54,464 nt of DNA, from contig CAMBRC010000017.1 in NCBI GenBank assembly GCA_945869965.1, positions 1 to 54,464 of the forward strand, read 5' to 3'. This DNA comes from Asaia bogorensis (GTDB taxonomy: Bacteria > Pseudomonadota > Alphaproteobacteria > Acetobacterales > Acetobacteraceae). The notes below the pieces were generated by a model. The model had not been told where the DNA came from and searched no databases. It saw only the letters and a program-made list of their open reading frames with translations. A program made the translations under genes and the position numbers. Shown here one piece after another: positions 17,512 to 27,500 of this stretch. The first letter of the stretch is position 1. Every line of letters starts with the position of its first letter.

Positions 17512-18866
17512 GCGGGCTCGCGCCGGGCGGCACCGCGGATCACCGTGCGGCCTTTGGGGGGGATGCGCCGCGATCGCGCCGGCTCGCCGTCCAGTGCGCC
17601 GGTCAACGGCTGCCAGGTGCGGGGGCCGCTATCGGTGGCGAGCGTGACCGGCTTGAGGATGAAGCTGTCGCGGCGGGCATTGTGCAGGCACATCGCGACC
17701 GGGCCATCGCCGGTGGCGACCATGAAGCTGCAGGCGGCGATGCGGTCCGCCGCCAGCGCCTTGGCGTCCATGAAATTGTGGATGAAGAAGCTGAGCTTGT
17801 GGACCCGGCCGCGCGCTGTCACCAGGTCGCGGCGCATGGTCCAGGCCTTGCGCGTCAGCCAGGGCAGCGCGCGTGCCAGGAGCAGCGGGTTGCGCATGAG
17901 CCAGCCGGCCAGGGCGGCGATGGCGCGGCGCGGGCGGGTCCGGTCGAACTGCACGCCGGCGGAGCGGGCCAGCACCTCGGTGATGATCGGCGGATTGTCG
18001 TACAGGTCGAACACCCGGTCATTGGCCACCAGCGTCATGGCATAGCGGTTGCAATCGACATGGCCAATCGCCGGAACGTCGAAGCGGATTGGCGTGCCCG
18101 CGCCCTCGGCGATCGCAGCGGCGACCCGCGCGACGGTCAGGGCATCGTGCCGCGCGCCGGCGATGCCGCGGCCGGTCTCGGCCTGGAGCTGGAACGAGGC
18201 CAGGCGCACGACATCGGCGTTGGCGGCGAAGAACCGGACCAACGCGGGGATCTCGTGCAGGTTGGCGCGGTGGACGGTGGTGTTGAACAGGACCGACAGG
18301 CCGAGGCCGCGGGCGCGGGCGATGTATTCGGCGCGCACGGCATTCAGGTCGTGTTCGGATGCCATGCCCTTGCGCTGTTGGGTGGTGTCGACATGAAAGG
18401 CGACGTCGACCAGCCCGGCTTCGGCGAGTTCCGTCAGCAGGCCGCGCGTGGCCTTGATGCCGTTGGTGAACAGTGCCGGGCGCATGCCGCGTTCGGTGAT
18501 GCGCCGGACGATCGCCACCAGCTCGCCGCGGTCGCGCAAGGTGGGGTCGCCGCCGGTGACCTGGACGTCGGTGTGCGCGCCATAGGTATCGCGGATCATG
18601 TCGATGCGCCTGAACACCTCGGCGAGCGGCAGGTCGTGCACGGCTTCGGAGTGTTCCGAGAGGTAGCAGAGCGTGCAATCGAGATTGCAGCGTTGGGTGA
18701 TCTCCAGGGCCACGCAGCCGATGGCAAAACGCCGGCCCATCGTCTGGTTCGGGGTCCATTGCCCGGCGGCTTGCAGGCGGGCCTCGGCGCGCTGGAGCGG
18801 GCTTACACCCGGGGCGGGCGGGGCCTCGGGCTGCCATGCAGCGATCTCATCCGGCGTCATGGTCAT
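17508..18866 (-). CDS. Radical SAM enzyme with extra C-terminal cysteines, first gene of the DUF547 operon
   Basis: 452 residues. The [4Fe-4S] site Cys60-x3-Cys64-x2-Cys67 lies in EITQRCNLDCTLCYLSEHSE, with the SAM-binding VTGGDPTLRDRGELV and later TNGIKATRG. The C-terminal region has IHNFMDAKAL, then Cys379 and Cys393 in a block ending VAMCLHNARRD, which suggests a second cluster or a Cys-based substrate site as in auxiliary-cluster radical SAM enzymes. The substrate is unknown. Direct coupling to two exported DUF547 proteins suggests maturation or envelope-molecule modification. It could resemble radical SAM enzymes of lipid or peptide modification, unproven. Confidence 0.9.
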   Translation of the reverse strand: MTMTPDEIAAWQPEAPPAPGVSPLQRAEARLQAAGQWTPNQTMGRRFAIGCVALEITQRCNLDCTLCYLSEHSEAVHDLPLAEVFRRIDMIRDTYGAHTDVQVTGGDPTLRDRGELVAIVRRITERGMRPALFTNGIKATRGLLTELAEAGLVDVAFHVDTTQQRKGMASEHDLNAVRAEYIARARGLGLSVLFNTTVHRANLHEIPALVRFFAANADVVRLASFQLQAETGRGIAGARHDALTVARVAAAIAEGAGTPIRFDVPAIGHVDCNRYAMTLVANDRVFDLYDNPPIITEVLARSAGVQFDRTRPRRAIAALAGWLMRNPLLLARALPWLTRKAWTMRRDLVTARGRVHKLSFFIHNFMDAKALAADRIAACSFMVATGDGPVAMCLHNARRDSFILKPVTLATDSGPRTWQPLTGALDGEPARSRRIPPKGRTVIRGAARREPA

Positions 18867-19030
18867 CGGCGACAGGCCCTCGTCGGTCTGTCCCAGGGTT
18901 CGTCGGGCGGGAGGGTTAGGTTACACGTTGCCCTGCTGGGCTTGCTAGGTATCGGGCCGCGCTGGTCCGGGGCGGTGGGATGGCGTTCATGCCAAATCGC
19001 GGTCGTTGCGGCGCATAAGAGCGAAGCAAG

Positions 19031-19142
19031 GCAAAGGCTTTGCCCTTGACCCACCAAAGGCCGAGGGCCTTTGGAAACCCATTCATTTTTCAAAAATTAA
19101 GGTCCAGGGGCTTGGCCCCTGGCGGGTCCGGGCAGAGCCCGG
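19031..19142. repeat. GC-rich REP-like hairpin cluster in a 333-bp gap
   Basis: The gap 18867-19199 has no gene. It contains consecutive stem-loops: CCAAAGGCC/GGCCTTTGG (19054-19074), CCAGGGGC/GCCCCTGG (19104-19122) and CCGGGC/GCCCGG (19128-19142), with a short GC-rich repeat before them. The GGTCCAGGGGC core recurs at three other places in the window. It lies just past the sulfatase stop. Confidence 0.8.
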
Positions 19143-19199
19143 TCTAGGCTTCGATGGGCATTTGGCATCAATCGCGTATCCCGGTGGATGTATGCCCGT

Positions 19200-20810
19200 T
19201 TACCCCAACCCCGCATCGCGGCGCGCTTGTTCAAGTTCGGCCTCGTCCCAGTAGCCGATCAGGATGCCGGCCTTGAGTTGGGTGGCCCGGTTGTAGGCGG
19301 CGATGCGGGCATTCGGCATGGTGATGCGATTGTGATCGCGCAGGGCCCAGTCGAACAGGGCGTCCTTGAGGCGGGCGCGTTCGGCGGTGCAGGCGGGGTC
19401 GGCGCCGCGGTCGTGGAATTCGTTGGGATCGGTTTCGAGGTCGTAGAGCATGGGGCGGAAGCCTTGGGCGTGGATGTATTTCCAGCGGCCATCGAACACC
19501 ATGAACAGGCGGCATTCATCGACGCCGCGGCCGAGGGTGTCGCGGGCGTCCTGCATGGCGTAGTCGTACTCGCTGAAGGCGTATTGGCGCCAGGGTGGGG
19601 CTTTGCCGCGCAGCAGGGGCATCAGGGAACGCCCTTCCATCACGTTCGGGGCCGGGGTGCCGCCGAAGTTTTCGACGAAGGTGGGGGCGAGGTCGATCGC
19701 CTCGACCAGGGCGGCGCAGGAGGTGCCGCGGGTGGCGTCAGCGGCGGGCGAGGGGTCGGCGATGATCAAGGGGACGCGGACCGAGCATTCATGGAACAGG
19801 TCTTTTTCGCCGAGCCAATGGTCGCCGAGATAGTCGCCGTGGTCGGAGGTGAAGACGATGGTGGTGGTGCTGAGTTCGCCGCGGGCTTCGAGGAAGGCCA
19901 TCAGGGCGCCGATCTGGTCGTCGATCTGCTTGATCAGGCCCATATAGGCCGGCAGGACGCGGGCGCGGACCTCGTCGCGGGAGAAGTTCTGGCTGACGCG
20001 GAATTGCTGGAAGGCGGCGAAGACCGGGTGGGGATCGGTGCGCTCGGCTTCGTTGCGGACGGCCGGGATCAGGTCGTTGTGGCCGTACATGTTATGGTAC
20101 GGCGCCGGCACGATGTAGGGCCAGTGCGGCTTGATGTAAGACAGATGCAGGCACCAGGGGCCGGTGGCCTCGCGGATGAAGTCCATCGCCCGTCGGGTCA
20201 TGTACGGGGTCTCGGAGTGCTCCTCCAGGATGCGCGCGGGTTTGTCGGCATGGGTGAGCAGCCAGCCGTTCAGCAGGGCGTCGGGATCGCCGCCGGAATT
20301 GGCCCAGTCTTCCCAGGGGTTATCGGCGCTGTAGCCGAGGTCGCGCAGGTACTGGTCGTAGGTCGGGCGGGGGCGCGAGGGGCCGGGGTGCAGGCCGTCG
20401 TCGCGCTCGTAGGGCTCGAAGCCGCATTCGCTGGCGATGACGCCGAGTCGCGAATCCGGCGCGATGCCGAGTCGCTTCATGCCTTCGGAGTCGGCGGTCA
20501 TGTGGGTCTTGCCGACCAGCACGTTGCGCACGCCGAGCGGGGTCAGGGCATCGCCGAGGGTGGGTTCGCCGATGCGCAGCGGAAAACGGTTCCAGTTGCT
20601 GCCGTGGCTGCGCATGTAGCGGCCGGTGTAGAAGCTCATCCGTGACGGCCCGCAGACCGGGGATTGGACATAGGCGCGGGTGAAGTTGACCCCGCGGGCG
20701 GCGAGCGCGTCGATATGCGGGGTGTGCAGGCTGGGGTGGCCGGTGCAGGACAGGTAGTCCCAGCGCAGCTGGTCGCACATGATGAATAGGATGTTGTTCG
20801 GCTTGGCCAC
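19200..20810 (-). CDS. Sulfatase-superfamily hydrolase (sulfatase or phosphonate monoesterase type)
   Basis: 536 residues from GTG 20810, with GGGAG upstream; this start gives the normal KPNNILFIMCDQLRWD opening with the metal-binding Asp13. The signature CGPSR at 53-57 (SPVCGPSRMSFYTGRY) holds the Cys that becomes formylglycine, so a maturation enzyme is needed elsewhere. Other metal ligands are in VFTSDHGDYLGDH, and HPSLHTPHIDALAARG is standard. The presence of CGPSR and the HWLGEKDLFHECSVRVPLII stretch resemble phosphonate monoester hydrolase/choline-sulfatase relatives. No export signal is seen, so it seems cytoplasmic. Substrate unknown. Confidence 0.92.
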   Translation of the reverse strand: MAKPNNILFIMCDQLRWDYLSCTGHPSLHTPHIDALAARGVNFTRAYVQSPVCGPSRMSFYTGRYMRSHGSNWNRFPLRIGEPTLGDALTPLGVRNVLVGKTHMTADSEGMKRLGIAPDSRLGVIASECGFEPYERDDGLHPGPSRPRPTYDQYLRDLGYSADNPWEDWANSGGDPDALLNGWLLTHADKPARILEEHSETPYMTRRAMDFIREATGPWCLHLSYIKPHWPYIVPAPYHNMYGHNDLIPAVRNEAERTDPHPVFAAFQQFRVSQNFSRDEVRARVLPAYMGLIKQIDDQIGALMAFLEARGELSTTTIVFTSDHGDYLGDHWLGEKDLFHECSVRVPLIIADPSPAADATRGTSCAALVEAIDLAPTFVENFGGTPAPNVMEGRSLMPLLRGKAPPWRQYAFSEYDYAMQDARDTLGRGVDECRLFMVFDGRWKYIHAQGFRPMLYDLETDPNEFHDRGADPACTAERARLKDALFDWALRDHNRITMPNARIAAYNRATQLKAGILIGYWDEAELEQARRDAGLG

Positions 20811-20852
20811 GGTTCGACTCTCCCAGGTGGCGGGAGAGTGGCGCAATCCGGC

Positions 20853-21323
20853 TTAGCGCGCCACGTCCGGGCTGTTGATGACGCGGGGCCAGTTGGCGTC
20901 GGCCAGGTGGATGTCGGCCTCCTGCTGGTGGCGCCACTGGTCCTGGATGCTGGCGTTGTAGTTCAGATAGAGGCGGCCATTGGAGATGGTGAAGGCCTTC
21001 GGGTCGATCACCGCCTTGTAGCCGCGGGCCAGGCCGAAGGCGCAGTAGCCGCCATATTGCGGCAGGTACTTGGCCGGGTTGGCGATGAAGGTGTCGCGGT
21101 TGGCGGCGCTGGCGAAGCGGTAGGTGGCCCCCTCGTGCTGGGCGGTGATGTCCGCCCGGCCGCGGGTGGCGCGGGCGTCGGTGAAAAAGGCAACGGGGTC
21201 ATGGCCCTGGATGGCGAGCGTGCCCTCGATGTTGACCGGACCGGCCTTGGGGGCGGGGCCGGCGGCGACCAGGGCCAGGCTGGGGCCGGCCAGGGCGGCG
21301 AGCAGGAGGAAACGGCGGTGCAT
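20853..21323 (-). CDS. Exported YHS-domain protein
   Basis: 156 residues with an N-terminal signal (HRRFLLLAALAGPSLALVAA). The YHS-type core follows: NIEGTLAIQGHDPVAFFTD, EHEGATYRFASAANRDTF (here AQHEGATYRF), NPAKYLPQYGGYCAFGLARG. YHS domains are small and often near metal-handling proteins, with a conserved YGGYC motif that is intact here. A role in copper or heavy-metal binding in the periplasm is inferred. It lies 42 nt upstream of the sulfatase start on the same strand. Confidence 0.9.
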   Translation of the reverse strand: MHRRFLLLAALAGPSLALVAAGPAPKAGPVNIEGTLAIQGHDPVAFFTDARATRGRADITAQHEGATYRFASAANRDTFIANPAKYLPQYGGYCAFGLARGYKAVIDPKAFTISNGRLYLNYNASIQDQWRHQQEADIHLADANWPRVINSPDVAR

Positions 21324-21402
21324 GAGCGAGTTCTCCGCAGGGTGCTGCGGGTAGGACGCATGACAGGCTCGGGCGTTACGTCCTGGCGGTCAGCGCATCA
21401 CC

Positions 21403-21876
21403 TCAGCGCTGGCGCCGATCCTCGGTCCACTGGCTGGTGGTGGCCTGGTCGAGCTTGACGTCCGCGCCGAGCCCTTCGACGAAGGCCACGCCCTGGTCGG
21501 GGTAGAGGCACACTTCGTGGGCGTGGCGGTCGCCGAAGGCCCAGATGACGAGGTCTTCGGTGCCGGTGTTCTCGAAGGCGTGGATGGCGGGGTCGGCGGG
21601 CAGGTAGCAGAAGGCGTCGCCGGGGCCGCAGGGCACGCGGGTGTCGCCGTGGTGCAGGGTGCCGGTGCCTGACATCACCACCAGGATCTCCTCCTGGAAC
21701 ATGTGGCGATGGCGGCGCGAGGACCAGTTGCCAGGGCTGATCGTTTGGATGGTCAGGCCGATCTTCTGGGAGCCCAGGGTGCGGCCGATATCGGTCATGC
21801 GGGCGCGGATCGGGTCTTCGAAGGCGTAGTCGAAGGGGGTGATATCGGCGATGCGGACATGACGAAGATCGGTCAC
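21403..21876 (-). CDS. Cupin-domain protein coupled to radC
   Basis: 157 residues from GTG 21876, with a strong AGGAGG 7 nt before it; it overlaps the radC stop as GTGA. The cupin barrel shows RRHRHMFQEEILVVMSGTGTLHHGD (motif 1, two His and a Glu) and GPGDAFCYLPADPAIHAFEN (motif 2, His). This suggests a metal site and a small-molecule role. It is not a usual radC partner. Alternatives include an isomerase or sugar-binding domain; the substrate cannot be read. Confidence 0.86.
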   Translation of the reverse strand: MTDLRHVRIADITPFDYAFEDPIRARMTDIGRTLGSQKIGLTIQTISPGNWSSRRHRHMFQEEILVVMSGTGTLHHGDTRVPCGPGDAFCYLPADPAIHAFENTGTEDLVIWAFGDRHAHEVCLYPDQGVAFVEGLGADVKLDQATTSQWTEDRRQR

Positions 21877-22643
21877 AGCAATCCCTCCTGGCGGAAGCTC
21901 AGCCACTTGCCGTTGCCGATGATGACATGGTCATGCAGCGTGATCGAGAGTGCCATGGTAGCGCGCTTGATCTCCTGGGTCATCTCCAGGTCGTCGCGCG
22001 ACGGGGTGGGGTCGCCGCTGGGGTGGTTGTGCACCAGGATCAGGGCGGTGGCCTTGAGCTCCAGGGCGCGCTTGACCACTTCACGCGGATAGACCGGGGT
22101 GTGGTTGACGGTGCCGCGCGCCTGGGCCTCGTCGGCCAGCAGGCGGTTGCGGGTGTCCAGGAACAGCACGCGGAATTGCTCGACGCGGTCGCGCGCCATC
22201 AAGGCATGCAGGTAGTCCATCAGGCGGTCCCAGTTGTTCAGCACAGGGCGGTCGAGCACCTCGGCGCGTGCCAGGCGCTGGGCGGCGAGCTGGACGATCT
22301 TCAGGGTGGCGACGGCCGACTCGCCGATGCCCTTAATCTCCAGCAATTCCTCGCGCGGGGCGGCGATCACGCCGGCATAGCTGCCGAAGCGGGCGATCAG
22401 GGTCTTTGAGAGTGTCTTGGTGTCGACGCGGGGCAGGGCGATGAACAGCACCATTTCGAGCAGCTCGTAGTCGGCCATGGTGTCGCCCTGGCCGGCGAGG
22501 ATGCGGGTGCGCATGCGCTCGCGATGGCCCTCGGCGCCGATGGCCGAGGGGGCTGCGGGGCTGGTCGCCGACATCGGCGCGGTGCTACCGGCCAGGTCGA
22601 TCATGCCCAGTTGTTCGGAGAGGCCTGCCGGTTTGCGTCGCAT
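21873..22643 (-). CDS. radC: RadC/JAB-domain family protein
   Basis: 256 residues. An N-terminal helix-hairpin-helix-like part (DYELLEMVLFIALPRVDTK and LEIKGIGESA) is followed by the MPN/JAB domain, with the metal-binding signature LILVHNHPSGDPTPSRDD. The historic name reflects a disproved repair role; related proteins are metal-dependent hydrolase-like folds of uncertain function in DNA metabolism. An N-terminal extension of about 35 residues (up to SATSPAAPSA) looks disordered; a later start at Met24 is possible. It is divergent from the MetY fusion across 48 bp. Confidence 0.94.
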   Translation of the reverse strand: MRRKPAGLSEQLGMIDLAGSTAPMSATSPAAPSAIGAEGHRERMRTRILAGQGDTMADYELLEMVLFIALPRVDTKTLSKTLIARFGSYAGVIAAPREELLEIKGIGESAVATLKIVQLAAQRLARAEVLDRPVLNNWDRLMDYLHALMARDRVEQFRVLFLDTRNRLLADEAQARGTVNHTPVYPREVVKRALELKATALILVHNHPSGDPTPSRDDLEMTQEIKRATMALSITLHDHVIIGNGKWLSFRQEGLL

Positions 22644-22691
22644 GTGGTAAGCAGCGTGCCACGACGCCCGTTGGGTTGGAAAGGGTTAGCA

Positions 22692-24491
22692 ATGAACGAG
22701 ATGGCACCGCTCGCCTATAGCGACGCGAAGATCCGCGGGATCCTGCAGCGGGTGAAGACGATTGCCATGGTCGGCGCCTCGTCGAACTGGAACCGGCCGA
22801 GCTATTTTGTGATGAAGTACCTGCAATCCAAGGGGTTTCGGGTGATCCCGGTGAACCCCGGCACGGCCGGGCAGACGCTGCTCGGCGAGACGATCTATGC
22901 CAAGCTGACGGACATTCCGGACCCGGTCGACATGGTGGATGTCTTCCGCGCTGCCGACGCGTTGCCAGGGATTGTCGATGAGGCGATCGCCATTGGCGCC
23001 AAGGTGCTGTGGTCCCAGCTTGGGGTGCGCCATGACGCGGCCGGGGCGAAGGCGGAGGCGGCCGGCTTGGACGTGATCATGGATCGCTGCCCGAAGATCG
23101 AGTTCAGCCGGTTCGGCGGCGAACTGTCCTGGAGCGGGGTGAATTCGGGCATCATCCGCAACCGCCCGGCGGCACCGCCGACCGACCGGCCAAGTCGTAA
23201 CCGTCCGCTGCCGGACAAGAACCTGGAATACGGCTTCGACACCCGCACCATCCACGCCGGTGCCCAGCCTGACCCGACCACCGGCGCGCGCGGCACGCCG
23301 ATCTACCAGACCACCAGCTTCGTGTTCGATGACGTCGATCACGCCGCCTCGTTGTTCAACCTGCACAATTTCGGCCATGTCTATACCCGCCTGTCCAACC
23401 CGACCGTGGCGGTGCTGGAGGAGCGGGTGGCGAGCCTGGAGGGGGGGCGCGCCGCCGTCGCCGCCGCCTCCGGCCATGCGGCGCAGTTCGTCACCTTCTT
23501 CACGCTGCTGGAGCCAGGCGACGAGTTCGTCGCCTCGCGCAACCTGTATGGCGGCTCGCTGACGCAATTCTCGCTCAGCTTCAAGAAGCTTGGCTGGACC
23601 TGCCACTTCGTCGACCCGACCGATCCGGAGAATTTCCGCCGGGCGCTGACGCCGAAATGCAAGGCGATCTTCGTCGAAAGCCTGGCCAATCCCGGCGGTA
23701 TCATCGTCGACCTGCAAGCCATCGCCGATGTGGCGCATAGCGTCGGCATCCCGCTGATCGTCGACAACACCCTGGCCTCACCGTACCTTTGCCGACCGTT
23801 CGAGCATGGCGCGGATATCGTGACGCACTCGATGACCAAGTTCCTCGGCGGCCACGGCAATTCGCTCGGTGGCATCATCGTCGAATCCGGTAAATTCGAT
23901 TACGGCAACGGCAAGTTTCCCGGCATGGCCGAGCCGGAACCGGCCTATCACGGCCTGAAGTTCTACGAAAATTTTGGCGACTTCGCCTTCACCACCAAGG
24001 CCCGCGCGGTTGCGTTGCGCGATTTCGGGCCGACCCTGTCGCCGATGAACGCCTGGCTGACCATCACCGGCACCGAAACCCTGCATGTGCGCATGGACCG
24101 CCATGTCGCCAATGCGCAGAAGGTGGCTGAGTTTCTCGCGGGCCACCCGAAAGTCGCCTGGGTCAGCTATGCCGGCCTGCCGTCGAGCCCGTTCCATGCG
24201 CTGGCGAAGAAATACATGCCCAAAGGCCCCGGCTCGGTGTTTACCTTCGGCGTGAAGGGCGGCTACGAGGCCGGCATCAAGCTGGTCGAAGCCGTCGGGC
24301 TGTTCTCGCACCTGGCCAATGTCGGCGATACCCGCAGCCTGATCCTGCATCCGGCCTCGACCACGCATCGCCAGCTTACCGATGAGCAGCGCCTCGCTTC
24401 TGGCGCCGGGCCTGATGTGGTGCGGTTGTCGATTGGGCTCGAAGACGCCGATGACCTCATCCGGGATTTGGATATGGCGCTGGGAGAATAG
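22692..24491 (+). CDS. CoA-binding-domain / O-acetylhomoserine sulfhydrylase fusion
   Basis: 599 residues from ATG 22692, AAGGG upstream. Residues about 10-150 are a YccU-like CoA-binding Rossmann domain ([39 protein letters not shown]). A linker rich in Pro/Arg follows, then from about 175 a full PLP enzyme of the Cys/Met class ([29 protein letters not shown]). Lys383 in [10 protein letters not shown] is the PLP lysine. MetY makes homocysteine from O-acetylhomoserine and sulfide. No stop or start signal separates the halves, so a single bifunctional chain is likely; the CoA domain may sense acyl-CoA or CoA. Confidence 0.93.
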   Translation: MNEMAPLAYSDAKIRGILQRVKTIAMVGASSNWNRPSYFVMKYLQSKGFRVIPVNPGTAGQTLLGETIYAKLTDIPDPVDMVDVFRAADALPGIVDEAIAIGAKVLWSQLGVRHDAAGAKAEAAGLDVIMDRCPKIEFSRFGGELSWSGVNSGIIRNRPAAPPTDRPSRNRPLPDKNLEYGFDTRTIHAGAQPDPTTGARGTPIYQTTSFVFDDVDHAASLFNLHNFGHVYTRLSNPTVAVLEERVASLEGGRAAVAAASGHAAQFVTFFTLLEPGDEFVASRNLYGGSLTQFSLSFKKLGWTCHFVDPTDPENFRRALTPKCKAIFVESLANPGGIIVDLQAIADVAHSVGIPLIVDNTLASPYLCRPFEHGADIVTHSMTKFLGGHGNSLGGIIVESGKFDYGNGKFPGMAEPEPAYHGLKFYENFGDFAFTTKARAVALRDFGPTLSPMNAWLTITGTETLHVRMDRHVANAQKVAEFLAGHPKVAWVSYAGLPSSPFHALAKKYMPKGPGSVFTFGVKGGYEAGIKLVEAVGLFSHLANVGDTRSLILHPASTTHRQLTDEQRLASGAGPDVVRLSIGLEDADDLIRDLDMALGE

Positions 24492-24496
24492 GAAGT

Positions 24497-24583
24497 CTTC
24501 TTTTTGTGAACAAAAAGAAGCAAAAAAACTTCATCCAGAAGCAAGTGGATAAAAGTTTTTTGGTTCTTTTTTTCAAAAAAGAA
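24497..24583. repeat. AT-rich hairpin repeats 6 and 7, inverted pair with 10-bp spacer
   Basis: Left arm 24497-24536 (A-type, leftward), spacer AGAAGCAAGT, right arm from 24547 (B-type, GGATAAAAGTTTTTTGGTTC). The complement of the spacer is nearly that of the pair at 43278-43366 (ACTTGCTTAT there), so the spacer is part of the element. It lies between two convergent genes and could end transcription from both sides. Confidence 0.9.
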
Positions 24584-24588
24584 CGCGC

Positions 24589-27500
24589 TTAAAGACTTGC
24601 GATATAAGCGTAAGTGGTATCCCCGACAACGCCGTTTCGAATGAACGCAAACCCCTGCGCGGTCGCCAGGTCGATCCCGGCAAAGGTTATCGAGGCGTCA
24701 TAGGCGCCGGTGCCGCCACCAAGACGGGCATGGATGGTGGCGCCGGAGAAACCGGGCGCCCCGCCGTCGGCGAACCAGTCATAGGTCGTCACCCCGTCCT
24801 TCCAGCCCCAGAAGGTGACCGCATCGCCGCGGTGGAAATTCACCACCGTGCCCCAGCTCACCCCGTCGCCACGGCCATCGAGGAAGAAGGTGTCGGCGCC
24901 ACCGACGTCAGTGCCGCCCACCAGGAAGTTGGAGCCGATGCCGCCATCGATCACGTTCTGGCCCGAATGAACCTGCAGCGCGTTGCCGCCGGTGGCACCG
25001 CCGCCATGCAGGAACACGTTGGGAATGCCGGCGGCGACGTTCACCGGGTCGCCAGTCGGGTTGATGAACTGGCGTTGCAGGTAGCCGACCGCGCCGCTGT
25101 AGAAATCGCCGCCGACAACCGTGTTGGTGCTGGTGCGGGTATTGGTCACCGCGATCGGACTGGCCACTGCCCGCAGCGTGGTGCCGCCGGTCGCATCGGC
25201 CTGGATATAGAAGCTGCTGGCGGAATAGGTGGTGCCGTCCGGCGGCGTCACGGTGAGGGTGGCGAGCAGCGTGTCGTTCTTCAGGATGCGCAGGCGGGTG
25301 CCGGAAAAGGTGAACGACATGCCGCTCGGCGCGAAGGGCACGTCGCGGATGTCGATGGCGGCACCTGGGCCGAAGCCGTTGAACGCCACGCTGTTCAGGC
25401 TGCCCAGTGTCTCGACCGCCGTGATCCCCGCCGGGGTGTCCAGCCGGTAGGAGCCGCTGATCAGGGCGAGGGCTGCCGCGGCGTCGCCGGTTGGTGCGGC
25501 GCCGAGTTCCAGCGGTCGCAAGCCAGCGTCCAGCATGTCGATCGCGCCGAGCAATCCGCGGCGCGCCAATATGGCGAGATAGTTCAGGTTTTCGCGGATC
25601 TCGCTGCCGGTCGCGGCCACCGTGAGCCCGCCGGTGACGTGGGCCAGGGTGGTGCCGTCATCGGCGACGATGGCCGCCGCGTCGGCGGCGCTGAGCCGGC
25701 CGGTGACCGCCAGGCGCCAAGACGGGTTGGTCACCGCTTCGAGGATGTTGGCGCGGAAGGTGGCATCGCCCAGCATCGCGGCCGGGATCGTCAGCACCGG
25801 GTTGTCGCCGGCCAGGGTGATCGGATGCGGGCGCTCGTCCTGCGCCGCCCAGCTGTCCAGGGCCGCGACAATGCTGGCGCTGCTGACCACCAGCTCCGGC
25901 GCCGTGTCGGTGAAGCGCAGCCGGCCCAGCCGTCCGCTGGCCGCCAGCGCTTGGACTTGCGCCAATCCGCCGAGGACGTTGGCGGCGGTGTCGGCGACGG
26001 TGAAGCTGCTGAACCCTTCCGCCAGCGTGGCTTGGGCGATATCGGCGACGGCAATGATCTGCGACAGCTTGGCCGGCATCGGCATCAGCGCCAGCATCGC
26101 CTGGCCATCGGCGATGTCCGCCGCCGCCAGCGAGAGGACGCGCGCGCCGCCAGTCAGCTCGATGGCGCCGACAGCCCCGGCCGCGACAAGCGTCTTCATG
26201 TCGCTGATCCGTGCCGCAAATCCGGCCGGCGTGTCACGGATGGTGAGCCCGCCAGGAGCGATCTGGTCGACCACGGCGGGACCGGCGGCAACCAGGGCGC
26301 TGGCGCCGGCGGCGCTGATCGGCCCATCGACCGTCAAGGCAAAGGGTGTGGTGATGCGCGCCAACAGCCCGGCGATGCTGCTGCCGACCTGCCAGTTGTG
26401 CAGCACCAGGTCCGGTGTCCCGGCACCGATCAGGCCGATGGTGAAGCTGTTGCTGATCCGCAGCAGCGCGTCGGCATTCGCCCCCACCTCGGCAGCCGTG
26501 AGGCTGAGCGCCACCGCGCCGCCGCCGGTAACCGTGATGCTGGTCATCCGCCCATTGACCGCCAGTGGCTGCAATGCCGCCAGATGCGCCTGGATATTGG
26601 CCGCACTGTCGGTCACGGTCAGCACCGAGAACGGTGCGGACGGGGCGGTGGCCGCGGCGGCGCTGGTGTTGCGAGTCAGCTGGTAGGCGCTGGCGATCGC
26701 TGCCAGCACCGCGGGGGCCGAAGCTGCCTGGGCCGGCGTCAGCACCAGCGGCGTGACCCCGCCATCCAGCAGGGTGATGCCCGAGATCCGGCCCTGCGAC
26801 GCCAGCGTCTGCAACGCCGCCAGGTTGGCCGCGACATTGCCGCTGAAATCGGTGATCGCGACGCGGCCGTCGACCTTGGATGCGACGCCGGCCAGCAACG
26901 CGGCGGCGCCGGCGCCGAGATTGCCGGTGACGGCCAGCTTGTACGGCGTGCTGACCCGCGCCAGCACCGCGATCGCCGGTGCGGCAACCTGCCACCCGGC
27001 CAGGGCGAGCGTCGGCGTGCCGCCATTGGTCAACGTGATCACATACGGCGCCAGCGGGGTGGTCGTGTTGACCAGCTTGGTGAAGGCTTCCAGGTATCGC
27101 GACAGGTCGGATGCACTGACCGCCATGGTCGGCGTGGTCGAGTTGCTCAGCGAGACCTGCTTGAGGCTGCCGTACAGCGCGCCTTGCTGGACGGTCGACA
27201 GCGACAGCAGGAAGTTGCTCGCCGACATGCGCCCGCTGGTGCCGGTCCCGGCATTGTTGAGATACGGCGACGAGATCAGCGTCAACACGTTGTAGTAGGT
27301 CAGCGAGGTGGTCAGGGTGATGCCGAGCCCAACCACGCCGCCGTCCAGCAGGTCGATCGCGGCGATGCGGCCGGCATCGGCCAGGGTCTTGAGCGTCGCC
27401 AGGTTGGCTACGATGTCGGCCGCGAGTCCGGCGATGCGCACCCGGCCGAGATTGGCCAGCACCGCGTCGTTCTCGGCCAGGATCGCCGACGCCGTCGCAA

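Noticed and set aside
17289..19049. A 586-codon plus-strand frame
   Set aside because: Antisense to the radical SAM enzyme with its clear cluster motif; composition is typical of a shadow.
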